DNA of 64,000 nucleotides from Bradyrhizobium sp. CB2312 (lineage in GTDB: Bacteria; Pseudomonadota; Alphaproteobacteria; Rhizobiales; Xanthobacteraceae). The notes under the pieces are model-generated. The model was not told the DNA's origin, ran no database searches, and worked only from the letters and a program-made list of their open reading frames with translations. The DNA lies in contig NZ_CP121668.1 of the NCBI RefSeq assembly GCF_029714425.1, positions 6,345,501 through 6,409,500 of the forward strand. Direction: 5' to 3'. Of the stretch, positions 1 to 8,386 are shown one piece after another (positions within the stretch are counted from its first letter, which is position 1; every line of letters starts with the position of its first letter). The position numbers and the translations under genes were made by a program.

Positions 1-1444
1 GCCCCGCCCCTCCTCGCGCGACCGCTTCGTGTTCGAACCCCCACGCAACGCCGCAACTTCGCGCTGCGATCTCATGCTTGACCTCTCCGGCGAGCCGCCG
101 CTGTTTCCCGCGCATGATCTGCGCGACGGCTACTTGCGCGCAGATCCCAAGGATCCCGCCGCCGTGCTGCGTGCGGTACTTGCTGCGCGAGATCTCATCG
201 GCAGCTTTGACAAGCCGAGATATGTCGACTTCACGCCCGGCCTTTGCGCACATTCGCGCTCGAAGCTGACCGGGTGCCATCGCTGCCTCGATTTGTGCCC
301 GACCGGCGCGATCACGCCTGCTGGCGACCATGTCGCTGTCAACGCGGAAGTCTGCGCAGGCTGCGGGCAATGCGCTGCCGCCTGCCCCACGGGCGCCGTA
401 TCCTACGCGCTGCCGCCCGCCGATACCCAGTTACAGATCCTGCGCGCCATGTTGCTCACTTATCACGAGGCCGGCGGCGCGCATCCGGTGGTGATGCTGC
501 ATGACAGCCAGCACGGTACGCCGCTGATCGATGCGCTCGCCCGTCACGGCGACGGATTGCCGGCTAACGTGCTTCCCCTCGCCGTCAACGAGCTGACACA
601 GGTCGGGCTCGAAGCGGTGATCGGCGCATTTGCCTATGGTGCGTCAGCCGTGCGTTTTCTGCTGCGCGCAAGACCGCGTCACGAGGTGACCGGACTATTG
701 CAGACGATCGCGATGGCCGAAGCCATTCTTGCGGGCCTCGGATTCGATGGACACCGTGTCGCGACGATCGAAACGGACGATCCCGACGCGCTGGGTGCGC
801 AACTGGGCGGAATCGAGATGCTTGCAACGGTCGAGCCGCCCGCGACCTTTAGGACTGTCGGAAAGCGGCGCGATCTGCTGCGATTTGCCCTCAGCGAATT
901 GCACCGCCTGGCACCAAAGCCGGTCGATGTGATCGCTTTGCCGCAGGGCGCTCCGATTGGCGCGATCAGCGTCAAGACGGATGGCTGCACCCTGTGCCTA
1001 TCCTGTGTTTCGGCGTGCCCGACCGGCGCGCTTCGCGACGATCCCGAGCGGCCTGTGCTCAAGTTCGTCGAAGACGCCTGCGTGCAATGCGGCCTGTGCC
1101 AGAGCACCTGCCCCGAAAAGGTCATCACGCTGAAGCCGCAGATCGATTTCCGCGCAGCGCGCGCGTCTACGGTCGTGATCAAGGAAGAAGAGCCCGCGCT
1201 GTGTATCCGTTGCGGCATCCCGTTCGGCGTGAAGAGCACGATCGATCGGATTGCGGCAAAGCTCGAGGGTCGGCACTGGATGTATCCTGCCGGCGACAAG
1301 AGGCTCGAGGCCTTGCGAATGTGCGCCGACTGTCGCGTCATCCTGATGAGCGAACAGCAGTTCGATCCGTTCCAGGGCGTGCCGGAACGCGCGCCGCCAC
1401 GGACGACTGATGATTACCTGCGCCGACGCGAGAACAAGGATTAG
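1..1444 (+). CDS. 4Fe-4S polyferredoxin-like protein (5' end cut by window)
   Basis: The reading frame is open to the first base, and the visible part (about 480 residues) starts in the middle of a domain, so the true start lies upstream; family members I recall are about 650-690 residues. It has a pair of ferredoxin clusters near the N-terminal side (CHRCLDLCPTGAI and CAGCGQCAAACPTGA) and a second pair further on (CTLCLSCVSACPTGA and CVQCGLCQSTCPE), each with the CxxCxxCxxxCP spacing of 4Fe-4S sites. Two more cysteine pairs (CIRCG, CADC) lie near the C-terminus. Such proteins sit beside formate dehydrogenase accessory genes in Bradyrhizobium and Rhodopseudomonas and probably pass electrons. 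That pathway link is from memory of the family and is not visible in this window. Confidence 0.85.
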   Translation, partial: PRPSSRDRFVFEPPRNAATSRCDLMLDLSGEPPLFPAHDLRDGYLRADPKDPAAVLRAVLAARDLIGSFDKPRYVDFTPGLCAHSRSKLTGCHRCLDLCPTGAITPAGDHVAVNAEVCAGCGQCAAACPTGAVSYALPPADTQLQILRAMLLTYHEAGGAHPVVMLHDSQHGTPLIDALARHGDGLPANVLPLAVNELTQVGLEAVIGAFAYGASAVRFLLRARPRHEVTGLLQTIAMAEAILAGLGFDGHRVATIETDDPDALGAQLGGIEMLATVEPPATFRTVGKRRDLLRFALSELHRLAPKPVDVIALPQGAPIGAISVKTDGCTLCLSCVSACPTGALRDDPERPVLKFVEDACVQCGLCQSTCPEKVITLKPQIDFRAARASTVVIKEEEPALCIRCGIPFGVKSTIDRIAAKLEGRHWMYPAGDKRLEALRMCADCRVILMSEQQFDPFQGVPERAPPRTTDDYLRRRENKD

Positions 1445-1448
1445 CCGC

Positions 1449-1742
1449 ATGCCACGCTTCATGATGCTCCTGCTGCCGTGCCTTGTCGCCACTGTCCTTG
1501 CCGCCGGTGCAGCAGAGGCTGCCGCCCTCACCAAGGCCGAGAAGATTGCGCTCAAGCAGGCGATCGTTGCCTGCAAGGCAGAGGCGAAGGGCAAGCAGAT
1601 CAAGTGGCTGTCGCGCCGGAAATATGTCAATCAGTGTGTCGTGGAGGCGCTCAAGGAGCATCCCAGCGTCGACGTCGCCCGCATGTTTAGGGAGCGCCCG
1701 GAGTTAACGAACATTCCCGTGGAGCAATGGCCGGCGTATTAG
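1449..1742 (+). CDS. Small secreted hypothetical protein
   Basis: A 97-residue protein starting at ATG 1449, four bases after the ferredoxin stop, so it is probably in the same operon. An earlier in-frame ATG at 1410 lies inside the upstream gene and would put charged residues in front of the signal peptide, so I prefer 1449. The N-terminus (MPRFMMLLLPCLVATVLAAG, then an Ala-rich cleavage region) is a typical Sec signal peptide. The mature part is short, Lys-rich and holds two cysteines (VACKA and NQCVV) that could form a disulfide. I do not recognise a domain; it may be a periplasmic accessory protein for the upstream redox system. Confidence 0.7.
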   Translation: MPRFMMLLLPCLVATVLAAGAAEAAALTKAEKIALKQAIVACKAEAKGKQIKWLSRRKYVNQCVVEALKEHPSVDVARMFRERPELTNIPVEQWPAY

Positions 1743-1746
1743 CGCC

Positions 1747-3069
1747 CTACTTCGATGCCGCGCGGCCGAGAAAATCCGTGAGCGCCCGGCGATCCTCGGC
1801 CGAGCCGATGTGTTGTTCCGGCATCTTCGTGCCGGGCGTATAGGCGTTCGGCCCGATCTCGAACAGCTTGGAGACGGTCTCCGGCGTCCAGACGATGTCC
1901 ATCGCCTTGAGCGCTTCGGAGAAGCGATAGCCCGGCAGCGAGGCGATCTTCCGACCGTAAAGTCGGGCAAGCGTCGGGCCGGCGCGCTGGACCTCCGTCT
2001 CCGACAACGTGTGGCAGGCGACGCAGGCCCTGAAGACTTCGGCGCCGTGATCGCCGGCATAGGCGGCAAGCGGATCCGCCGGCGTGCCCAGGAGGTTAGA
2101 GCCGGTGGCTTCGCCAGTTAGTACATTCCAGCGCCTGATCTTGCCGTCGGCGCCGCCGGTCAGCAACGTTGCGCCATCGGGCAGGAACGCAACTGACCAG
2201 ACCGGCATTCCGGGCCCAACGAGCGTGCGCAGCACGCTGCGCGCCTTGCGATCGACGATCGCCACGGTTCCGCCAATTCCGGCCGCGGCGATCAAGACGC
2301 CGTCATGCGAAACCGCCAAGGACACGATCGGCGCAGCGGCGGCCATGACCTCGCCGCTCTCCCTGCCATCCGAGGTCATCATGCGCAGCTTGCCGTCTGC
2401 CGCGCCCGCGACGATTTCGCCATCCGGCGCTATCGCAACTGCGTTCAATGACGCCGGCAACGTTGCAATCTCCGATGTCCCATCCGCCAAATGCCAGACC
2501 CGCGCCGTCAGGTCGTAGCCGACACTCACGAGCGATAGTCGATCCGGCGTAAAGGCAACGGCATTGACGTTTTGCGAATGCCCCTCCAGCACGCGCGACG
2601 TACCATCCAAAAGAGACCATAGCCGCACGGTATGGTCCCACGAGGCCGATGCAAGCTCCGACGCATCGGGCGAAACGGCGAGCCCGACAATGGGCCCCGT
2701 ATGGCCTTCGAGAACCCGGTCGGGCTGCGGCCGGCCTGGCGTCCAAATCGCAATCTGGCCGTCCGCGCCAGCCGTTGCCATTCTTCCATCTCCGAGGAAG
2801 GCAACCGCATTCACCGCATCCGAATGGAAGCGAAGGACCTGCTCGGCGGACTCGGTCGCCAGCGACCATCGGATCGCTGCAGTGTCGAAGCTACCCGACA
2901 AAACAGTCTTGCCATCGGCCGAGACGGCGATCGCACGGACAGGTCCGCCGTGTCCCGCCAACTGCGCTTGCGCGGGTTGCAGCGCCGGGAGCAGCGATGC
3001 TGTCAAAAGCAGGGTCGCGAGGCGCAAGGTCCCAATCCACTGCCGCCGGAGATGATCACAGCGAAACAC
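1747..3069 (-). CDS. Periplasmic WD40 beta-propeller / cytochrome c fusion
   Basis: After a hydrophobic export signal (LRLATLLLTASLLPALQPAQAQ) come about seven WD40-type blades, with GH dipeptides starting blades (LAGHGGPV, LEGHTGPI, LEGHSQNV) and WSL, WTP, VWH and RWN ends. The last ~100 residues are a cytochrome c domain: haem motif CVACH and a likely Met axial ligand in GTKMPEQ. The frame is open back to an ATG at 3276, but that extension looks non-coding; I chose GTG 3069 because it places the signal peptide near the N-terminus. No strong ribosome site separates the choices. The protein probably carries electrons in the periplasm while the propeller binds a partner. It converges on the small gene ending at 1742. 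Confidence 0.8.
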   Translation of the reverse strand: MFRCDHLRRQWIGTLRLATLLLTASLLPALQPAQAQLAGHGGPVRAIAVSADGKTVLSGSFDTAAIRWSLATESAEQVLRFHSDAVNAVAFLGDGRMATAGADGQIAIWTPGRPQPDRVLEGHTGPIVGLAVSPDASELASASWDHTVRLWSLLDGTSRVLEGHSQNVNAVAFTPDRLSLVSVGYDLTARVWHLADGTSEIATLPASLNAVAIAPDGEIVAGAADGKLRMMTSDGRESGEVMAAAAPIVSLAVSHDGVLIAAAGIGGTVAIVDRKARSVLRTLVGPGMPVWSVAFLPDGATLLTGGADGKIRRWNVLTGEATGSNLLGTPADPLAAYAGDHGAEVFRACVACHTLSETEVQRAGPTLARLYGRKIASLPGYRFSEALKAMDIVWTPETVSKLFEIGPNAYTPGTKMPEQHIGSAEDRRALTDFLGRAASK

Positions 3070-3225
3070 CCGGCAGGCTCGGCTCCCGGGGAGAAAACCA
3101 TCCCACTTGATCCAGCTCAACGAAGGGAGCTCATGTCCGGTTCCAGGCTGCGACAAGCGGCGCCTTGAATGGCGAGCTGCGTGGTCGCAGGCTTGCCAAA
3201 GGCCCCTCACCAATTGAGGCCGAAC

Positions 3226-3462
3226 ATGCAACTGCATCCGAAAGCATATCGGCAGCTTATCTCGCGGTTGTGGCACTTTCGCACTTTGCCGCGAAATCGC
3301 GATCCCGCCAGCCAGGCCGCGTCGCCCGTGCTCATCTACATCGTCGCCGCGCTCGGGTTACTATTGGCTGTCCTTGAGATCGACCTCCACCGTGCGGAGC
3401 TTCAATCCTTCGGACTGTCCGGGGATCCTGTTGGGATCAACCCGATCTTCATGAGTCCTTAG
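3226..3462 (+). CDS. Possible small single-pass membrane protein
   Basis: A 78-residue frame from ATG 3226, with GAGG about seven bases upstream. It has a basic N-terminal half and one strong membrane segment (SPVLIYIVAALGLLLAVLEI), then a short polar tail. I do not recognise a family. Support is only the hydrophobic segment, the basic residues before it and a plausible ribosome site. The stop codon lies in a perfect 19-base tandem repeat. It may instead be a chance frame. Confidence 0.4.
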   Translation: MQLHPKAYRQLISRLWHFRTLPRNRDPASQAASPVLIYIVAALGLLLAVLEIDLHRAELQSFGLSGDPVGINPIFMSP

Positions 3463-3481
3463 GATCTTCATGAGTCCTTAG
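3444..3481 (+). repeat. Perfect 19-bp tandem duplication
   Basis: The unit GATCTTCATGAGTCCTTAG occurs twice head to tail with no mismatch. The first copy contains the last codons and TAG stop of the small frame ending at 3462. It looks like a recent slippage or duplication event. Confidence 0.9.
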
Positions 3482-3613
3482 GAAGACACTTGAGATATTG
3501 CTGCTCTCGCAAGCGGACCAGCCGCCAGCCCCATCAAGCTGTTCGATAGCACGCGAGCTGCGCAACGCACGCTCGAACCGTGGTTGGTTCGAGATGCCAT
3601 GGCAGCATTCTCT

Positions 3614-3826
3614 CTACCGCTGTGTTCCCCTTGGAAACACCAGTGATCGATCCTCGAAATCCTCAACTGGCAGTTTGCTTTGTTGCGCCATCTTTTGCAT
3701 CTCTTGCACAGTGGGCATCTCTGCTGCCGATGTATGACTCACCGATGGCGGATGTGCTCGCGGAATGCTCGTTGCGGCCAAGAAGAGCGCGAGGGCGGTC
3801 AGGCCTGAGATCATCAGGAGTTTCAT
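3614..3826 (-). CDS. Small exported hypothetical protein
   Basis: A 70-residue protein with a clear signal peptide (MKLLMISGLTALALFLAATS) and GAGG seven bases before the ATG. The mature part is short and polar (MPTVQEMQKMAQQSK, then DFEDRSLVFP) with no cysteine and no domain I can name. A perfect 19-bp palindrome lies ten bases upstream of the start, so a dimeric repressor or activator probably controls the gene. It stands alone. Confidence 0.65.
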   Translation of the reverse strand: MKLLMISGLTALALFLAATSIPRAHPPSVSHTSAAEMPTVQEMQKMAQQSKLPVEDFEDRSLVFPRGTQR

Positions 3827-3835
3827 GTGAACCTC

Positions 3836-3854
3836 GATTGAGACTGTCTCAATC
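3836..3854. promoter_or_regulatory. Perfect palindrome, likely operator
   Basis: GATTGAGAC-T-GTCTCAATC: two 9-base arms around a single central base, just upstream of the small exported gene at 3614-3826. The size and symmetry suit a TetR- or ArsR-like dimer. The regulator is not in the window. Confidence 0.6.
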
Positions 3855-3859
3855 CTGAC

Positions 3860-4251
3860 TAGTGCAAGGCTCGGGGCCGCCGTGTGAAGTCCTTCACATC
3901 TCTCCTCTTCTTGATCACCGCTGGGCTCCGATCATCCGATGCGCTGATCCTGGCCGACAAGTCCTTTCCGGACGCAATGTGCGTATAATTGTCGTGCTTC
4001 TGGAAGCCCGGAGCACCGCAAGTCGCTCGACCGCTGCACGCTTTCCCGCGCGGATCTACGCATCCATGGCCTGAACGCGCGCGCCGTTCGACTAAAATGA
4101 GGTTCGTATCGCGCAAGGGACAGCAATGTCGATCCCGCAAGCTCCAACCGGTTGCGGATCGAATCCGGGCTCGGCATGCCCGTATCCGGGCATGCACTCA
4201 CCTTTCGAGTCAGAGTCGTCTAGGCTTTTGACCCGGACGGCTAGCACAGCA
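3860..4251. other. Gap with no convincing gene
   Basis: No frame here has a good ribosome site together with protein-like composition. The stretch holds the promoter side of the small exported gene and, near its right end, a 9-bp inverted repeat beyond the porin stop. Confidence 0.5.
4174..4195. terminator. Inverted repeat downstream of porin gene
   Basis: GCATGCCCG-TATC-CGGGCATGC, a perfect 9-bp stem with a 4-base loop, about 55 bases past the porin stop. There is no T-run on the minus strand, so it is a weak candidate for an intrinsic terminator; it could also be a protein site or an RNA-stabilising hairpin. Confidence 0.4.
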
Positions 4252-5601
4252 TCAGAAGTGGACCTCGGTTCGCATGCCAAGGACCCAGGCATTGTCGGTC
4301 TTCACGCCGGCAGCATTAAACCCGCGCCCGCCAGGATTGATGACATACTGCGCATCGAACTTGAGGTTCATCCAGCCGGTTGCCTGCCAGCCGTACCAGA
4401 CTTCGATCGGAACTTCGTTTCCGCCCGCATTAGGACTGAGGGCGGCCGTATTGACGTGGGTCGTGCCTACCGCGAACCCAACTTCGTCCTGGGGACGCCA
4501 GGAGAACGTTCCGGTGTGCCTGAAGCCCAAGGCGATCTGGTAGTCCTGGAACGCTGTCCTGTGATCGGCGACGGTCGTATTGAGGAAGGTATACCAACCC
4601 ACCGCCCCGGGTCCGTCAACGGTCAAGCGCTGCAGGATCGACTCATAGACGCCGTAGCGGCCTCTTTGGTCTCCCAGAAACTGGTCCGGGACACCACCGA
4701 CGCCAGGGATGACCTGAATGACACCCGGAAGGCCACCATCGATCGTCGACGCGCTGTCATACCAGCCGCCCAATCTCCAGGTCCCGTTGAGGGGACCTTT
4801 CGGCGCCCAGACCAACTCCACCGGCACCATCACACCCGAGGCGCGGTTCGAGCCAGGGACGCCCGGCAAGAAGTAGATGCTGGGATCCGACGTGGTCAGA
4901 TAAGTCGGATTGGCGTCGTAGACGCCGACCGACAATTGGAAATCCTGGGCGAAGTTGTAGTGGACGACACCGGCCCATTGGCTCACCGGCCAGTTATAGA
5001 TGTAGCCGCCCTGGATGTTGCCGGGCTGACCGCCGCAGAAGGTCAGGTTGATGAACTCGCACAGACCGAAGAAGAAGTCGGAGCCGACTGGTAGACGGCC
5101 GCCCTTGAGTTCAAGCTGATCATTGAAAAGCTTCTGCGAGTAATAGAGTTGGGTCAGGCGAAAGATATTGCCGCGGCCGAAAACTTCGTTGGTCAGCTGC
5201 AAGGCCGGAATGCCTGCCTCGGTATTCAGGTTGTCGCCGAAACGCTGGACCAGCGTGAGGCCGACCGTGCCGCCCGGGATGCCGGCAAGCTTCGCCATAT
5301 CGAGCTTGGCACCGAACCACAATTGTCCAGCATTGGCCGCGGTGTTCCTGTCTCCGCCCGACAGGTTGCCGACGGTTTCATTACCCAGCGTCAGGCCCAG
5401 ATCGATGCCCTGCTCCTTGAGCCTGGTCCTGCCGAGATCGCCAAACAAGTATGGTCTTGTCCAGAAATCTTCGGTCTCAGCATAAGGAACAGGCGGCGCT
5501 TTCGTTGAAAAATCGGCCGCGTGTACCGCACCGCCAATCAGCGATGACAAAGCAATCCCCACACCCCACGCACATGCGGTGTTCACAAACCTGGGCAACA
5601 T
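4252..5601 (-). CDS. OprB-type carbohydrate-selective porin
   Basis: A 449-residue outer membrane protein with an N-terminal signal peptide (ending near VHAAD), beta-barrel composition (alternating aromatic and Gly-rich strands, few Lys) and a C-terminal Phe after TEVH, the usual outer membrane assembly signal. The pattern RPYLFGDLGRTRLKEQGI followed by Asn/Gly-rich strands fits the OprB family, which lets sugars cross the outer membrane. GGAGGA stands six bases before the ATG. It lies downstream of an RbsCAB-like ABC transporter on the same strand (142-base gap) and probably serves the same substrate. Confidence 0.88.
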   Translation of the reverse strand: MLPRFVNTACAWGVGIALSSLIGGAVHAADFSTKAPPVPYAETEDFWTRPYLFGDLGRTRLKEQGIDLGLTLGNETVGNLSGGDRNTAANAGQLWFGAKLDMAKLAGIPGGTVGLTLVQRFGDNLNTEAGIPALQLTNEVFGRGNIFRLTQLYYSQKLFNDQLELKGGRLPVGSDFFFGLCEFINLTFCGGQPGNIQGGYIYNWPVSQWAGVVHYNFAQDFQLSVGVYDANPTYLTTSDPSIYFLPGVPGSNRASGVMVPVELVWAPKGPLNGTWRLGGWYDSASTIDGGLPGVIQVIPGVGGVPDQFLGDQRGRYGVYESILQRLTVDGPGAVGWYTFLNTTVADHRTAFQDYQIALGFRHTGTFSWRPQDEVGFAVGTTHVNTAALSPNAGGNEVPIEVWYGWQATGWMNLKFDAQYVINPGGRGFNAAGVKTDNAWVLGMRTEVHF

Positions 5602-5743
5602 TTTTCTCCTCCCGCCGTCTCAGGCTTTGTCATTCGTGCCTCACGTTCCCGCCAAGCCCTCGAGCCTGGAACGCGCTCCTTCCCCAGCACACCGTCGCAG
5701 CCGCGCCCACGAAGCCGCTCTGTGTCAACTGGAGCCGAATCCC

Positions 5744-6802
5744 TCATGCTTGGTCGCCCGTTCTCGCCGGCAGCGCGTCCACGCCGCGCGGTGCTGCGCC
5801 CTGCTGTCGTTCAAGTGTCGATCTCGGCGCCATGCGGGCGAGGCCGGCCAGCGCCATGTTGCGCCGCCGTCGGGCCTGCAACTGATGATCCGCCAGCACG
5901 CCGATCAGAATCACCGTCCCCATCACCGCGAAGTTCAGGGAATTGGGAATGCCCAGGATATTCACGAGGTTCTGCAACACCTGCAGCAGCGCGGTCCCCA
6001 GGACGATGCCGAGAATGGAGCCTTCGCCGCCGCGCAGGCTGCACCCGCCGAGGACGGCGGCCGCGATCGCGTAGAGCTCATAGAAATTGCCGAATGAGCT
6101 CGGCGACACCGAGTTCGTGTAGAACACGAACAAGACTGTGGAAACTCCGGCGAGCCCGCCGCTGATGATGTAGGCGGTTGCGATCACGAAATTCGTGTTG
6201 ATGCCCGAGAAGCGAGCCGCTTCCTCGTTCTTGCCGACGGCATAGAGCCAGCGCCCGTAGACCGAGCGGTGCAGCACCACACCGAGGACGAGCGCAAGGA
6301 TGATCAGAAGGATGAAGGTGTTCGGGATGCCCGCCACATTGCCGGAGGCAATGCTGCTCAGCGTTCCGGCCTCGTCGCCATAGCCGAAGCCGCGTGTCGA
6401 GTCGCTCGTGTAGTAGCGGGCGGCGCCGCGATAGATCAGCAACCCGCACAGCGTCACGATGAAGGGCTGCATCTTCAGCCGGGTGACGAGCAACCCCTGA
6501 ATTGCGCCCAGCGCCAGACCGCCCAGCAACACGGCCAGCAGCGCCAAGGGCCAAGGGACCTGAAAAGTCGTCAGAAGGTCGATGAATACGACGCCGAGCA
6601 GCGCGAACATCGAGCCAAGCGAGAGGTCAATGCCGCCGGTGATGATCACCAGCCCCTCGCCAAGCGCAAATACACCGAACAGGCCGATCAGGTTGGCCAT
6701 GTTCAGCAAGTTCACCAGCGACAGGAATGCCGGATTGATCGCGCCCGTCACGGCGGAGATCACCACGAGCAGCAGACCCAGGCCGAGTTCTTTCTTGTTC
6801 AT
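5744..6802 (-). CDS. Ribose-type sugar ABC transporter permease (RbsC family)
   Basis: A 352-residue, very hydrophobic protein with about ten predicted membrane helices and the RbsC-family signature GEGLVIITGGIDLSLGS near residue 50. It forms the inner membrane channel of a type-2 carbohydrate ABC importer (CUT2 family). Its ATG overlaps the stop of the ATPase gene by four bases, so the two are translationally coupled. The last ~45 residues are polar and Arg-rich and probably cytoplasmic. The sugar cannot be read from the sequence. Confidence 0.92.
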   Translation of the reverse strand: MNKKELGLGLLLVVISAVTGAINPAFLSLVNLLNMANLIGLFGVFALGEGLVIITGGIDLSLGSMFALLGVVFIDLLTTFQVPWPLALLAVLLGGLALGAIQGLLVTRLKMQPFIVTLCGLLIYRGAARYYTSDSTRGFGYGDEAGTLSSIASGNVAGIPNTFILLIILALVLGVVLHRSVYGRWLYAVGKNEEAARFSGINTNFVIATAYIISGGLAGVSTVLFVFYTNSVSPSSFGNFYELYAIAAAVLGGCSLRGGEGSILGIVLGTALLQVLQNLVNILGIPNSLNFAVMGTVILIGVLADHQLQARRRRNMALAGLARMAPRSTLERQQGAAPRGVDALPARTGDQA

Positions 6803-8325
6803 GGCGCGGCCGCTTCCACGGTGTCCGGCGCCTGCCCGATTGCAAGCTGCAACACGTTGTATTCGCTGAACTGCGGGCGCTCGAGCACGCCGCTGACGCT
6901 CCCTTCATGCATCACCGCGATCCGATCGGAGACGCCTATGACTTCCTCCATGTCCGAAGAAATCATCACGATCGCAACGCCCTGGTCCGCAAGCTCGCGC
7001 ATCAGCGCGTAGATCTCGCTCTTGGCACCGACATCGACGCCACGGGTCGGCTCGTCGAAGAACATCACGCGCGGCTGCATCGAAAGCCACTTGCCCAGGA
7101 CGACCTTTTGCTGGTTGCCGCCGGAGAGCGTCACGGCCTCCATATCGATGCTCGGCACCTTGATGGAGAGGCGCCTCACCTGCTCTTTCGCGACCTTGCG
7201 CTCGGCCGGGCCACTGACCAGCCACATCCGCGCATAATTCAGCAGGCTGGCGAGCGTCACGTTCTCCCGGATCGGCAGCTCCAGCACGAGCCCGGATTTC
7301 TTGCGGTCCTCCGGCATCAGATAGATGCCTTGCCTGATCGCGTCCTGCGGCGATGCGACATCGACCGGCGCGTTGTCGATCCTGATCTCGCCACCGAGCG
7401 GCGGGTCAATGCCGAAAGCCGCACGAGCCAAGGAAGTGCGACCGGCACCGACGAGCCCTGCCAGCCCGAGGATTTCGCCATGCCGCACGGAAAGATCGAT
7501 CTGCCGGTCGGGAAAGGCCGATGTCACGAGGCCGACGATGTCGCAGCCGCCCGGCTGCGGCGGCCGTTTCGGCGGCGAATGCAGCGCTTTGAGGTCGCGA
7601 CCGATCATCAGCCGGATCATGGCGGCATGGCTCAGCCTGTCCCGCGGCAGCTCTCCCACCGTGCGCCCGTCGCGGAGCACCACGACGCGGTCGGCGCAGG
7701 TCATGATCTCGCAGAGCCGGTGAGAGATGTAGATCACCGAGATACCGTGCGCCTTAAGGTCGGCAATCACCTCGAGCAGCCGTTCAGTCTCCGAAATCGT
7801 CAGGCTGGAGGTCGGCTCGTCCATGATGATCACGCGGGCGTCGATCGAGAGCGCCTTGGCGATCTCCACCAGCTGACGCTCGGCGATCGACAGGTTGTCG
7901 ACCAGCGTGTCCGGGGTGAAATCGGCGCCCAGCCGCTCCAGCAGCGGAGTGACGCGGGCGCGCATCTCCGCGTCGTCCACCAGCTTCAGCGGACCGCCGA
8001 CAAGCCTCTCGCGTCCAATGAAGACGTTCGCGGCGACGTCGAGATTTTCGAAAAGGTTCAGCTCCTGATGCACGAAGGCGATGCCGGCCTGCGTCGCCTC
8101 GTTCACGGTCATGCGGGCGTGGTCGACGCCGCCAATGCGGATCACGCCCTTGCTCGGCGCGACCACGCCTCCCAGCACGCGCATCAGCGTCGATTTGCCG
8201 GCACCGTTCTCGCCGATCAAGCCCAACACCTCGCCGCGGTACACGCGCAGGCTGACGTCGTCGAGGGCCATGACCCCGGGATAGGACTTGCTGATTCCGG
8301 CGAGTTCGAACAGGATTTCCGCCAT
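6799..8325 (-). CDS. Sugar ABC transporter ATPase, two nucleotide-binding domains (RbsA family)
   Basis: A 508-residue protein with two ABC cassettes. The first is complete: Walker A GENGAGKST, signature LSIAERQ, Walker B IIMDEPTSSL. The second has a degenerate Walker A (GLVGAGRTS), a full LSGGNQQ signature and Walker B FFDEPTRGVD. This asymmetry is normal for the RbsA/MglA/XylG family of CUT2 importers. The gene lies between the binding protein, with a stem-loop in the gap, and the permease, with an ATGA overlap. Confidence 0.94.
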   Translation of the reverse strand: MAEILFELAGISKSYPGVMALDDVSLRVYRGEVLGLIGENGAGKSTLMRVLGGVVAPSKGVIRIGGVDHARMTVNEATQAGIAFVHQELNLFENLDVAANVFIGRERLVGGPLKLVDDAEMRARVTPLLERLGADFTPDTLVDNLSIAERQLVEIAKALSIDARVIIMDEPTSSLTISETERLLEVIADLKAHGISVIYISHRLCEIMTCADRVVVLRDGRTVGELPRDRLSHAAMIRLMIGRDLKALHSPPKRPPQPGGCDIVGLVTSAFPDRQIDLSVRHGEILGLAGLVGAGRTSLARAAFGIDPPLGGEIRIDNAPVDVASPQDAIRQGIYLMPEDRKKSGLVLELPIRENVTLASLLNYARMWLVSGPAERKVAKEQVRRLSIKVPSIDMEAVTLSGGNQQKVVLGKWLSMQPRVMFFDEPTRGVDVGAKSEIYALMRELADQGVAIVMISSDMEEVIGVSDRIAVMHEGSVSGVLERPQFSEYNVLQLAIGQAPDTVEAAAP

Positions 8326-8340
8326 TCATTTCCTCCCGCC

Positions 8341-8373
8341 TCGACGCCCGGCGGCCGTGCCACCGGGCGTCGA
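8341..8373 (-). promoter_or_regulatory. Intercistronic stem-loop between binding-protein and ATPase genes
   Basis: Perfect 11-bp arms TCGACGCCCGG and CCGGGCGTCGA around an 11-base loop, filling most of the 61-base gap after the solute-binding gene. There is no T-run. Hairpins in this position in ABC operons usually protect the upstream mRNA end or cause partial termination, so that binding protein is made in excess. That role is inferred from position. Confidence 0.65.
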
Positions 8374-8386
8374 AAGGCGCTGAAAG

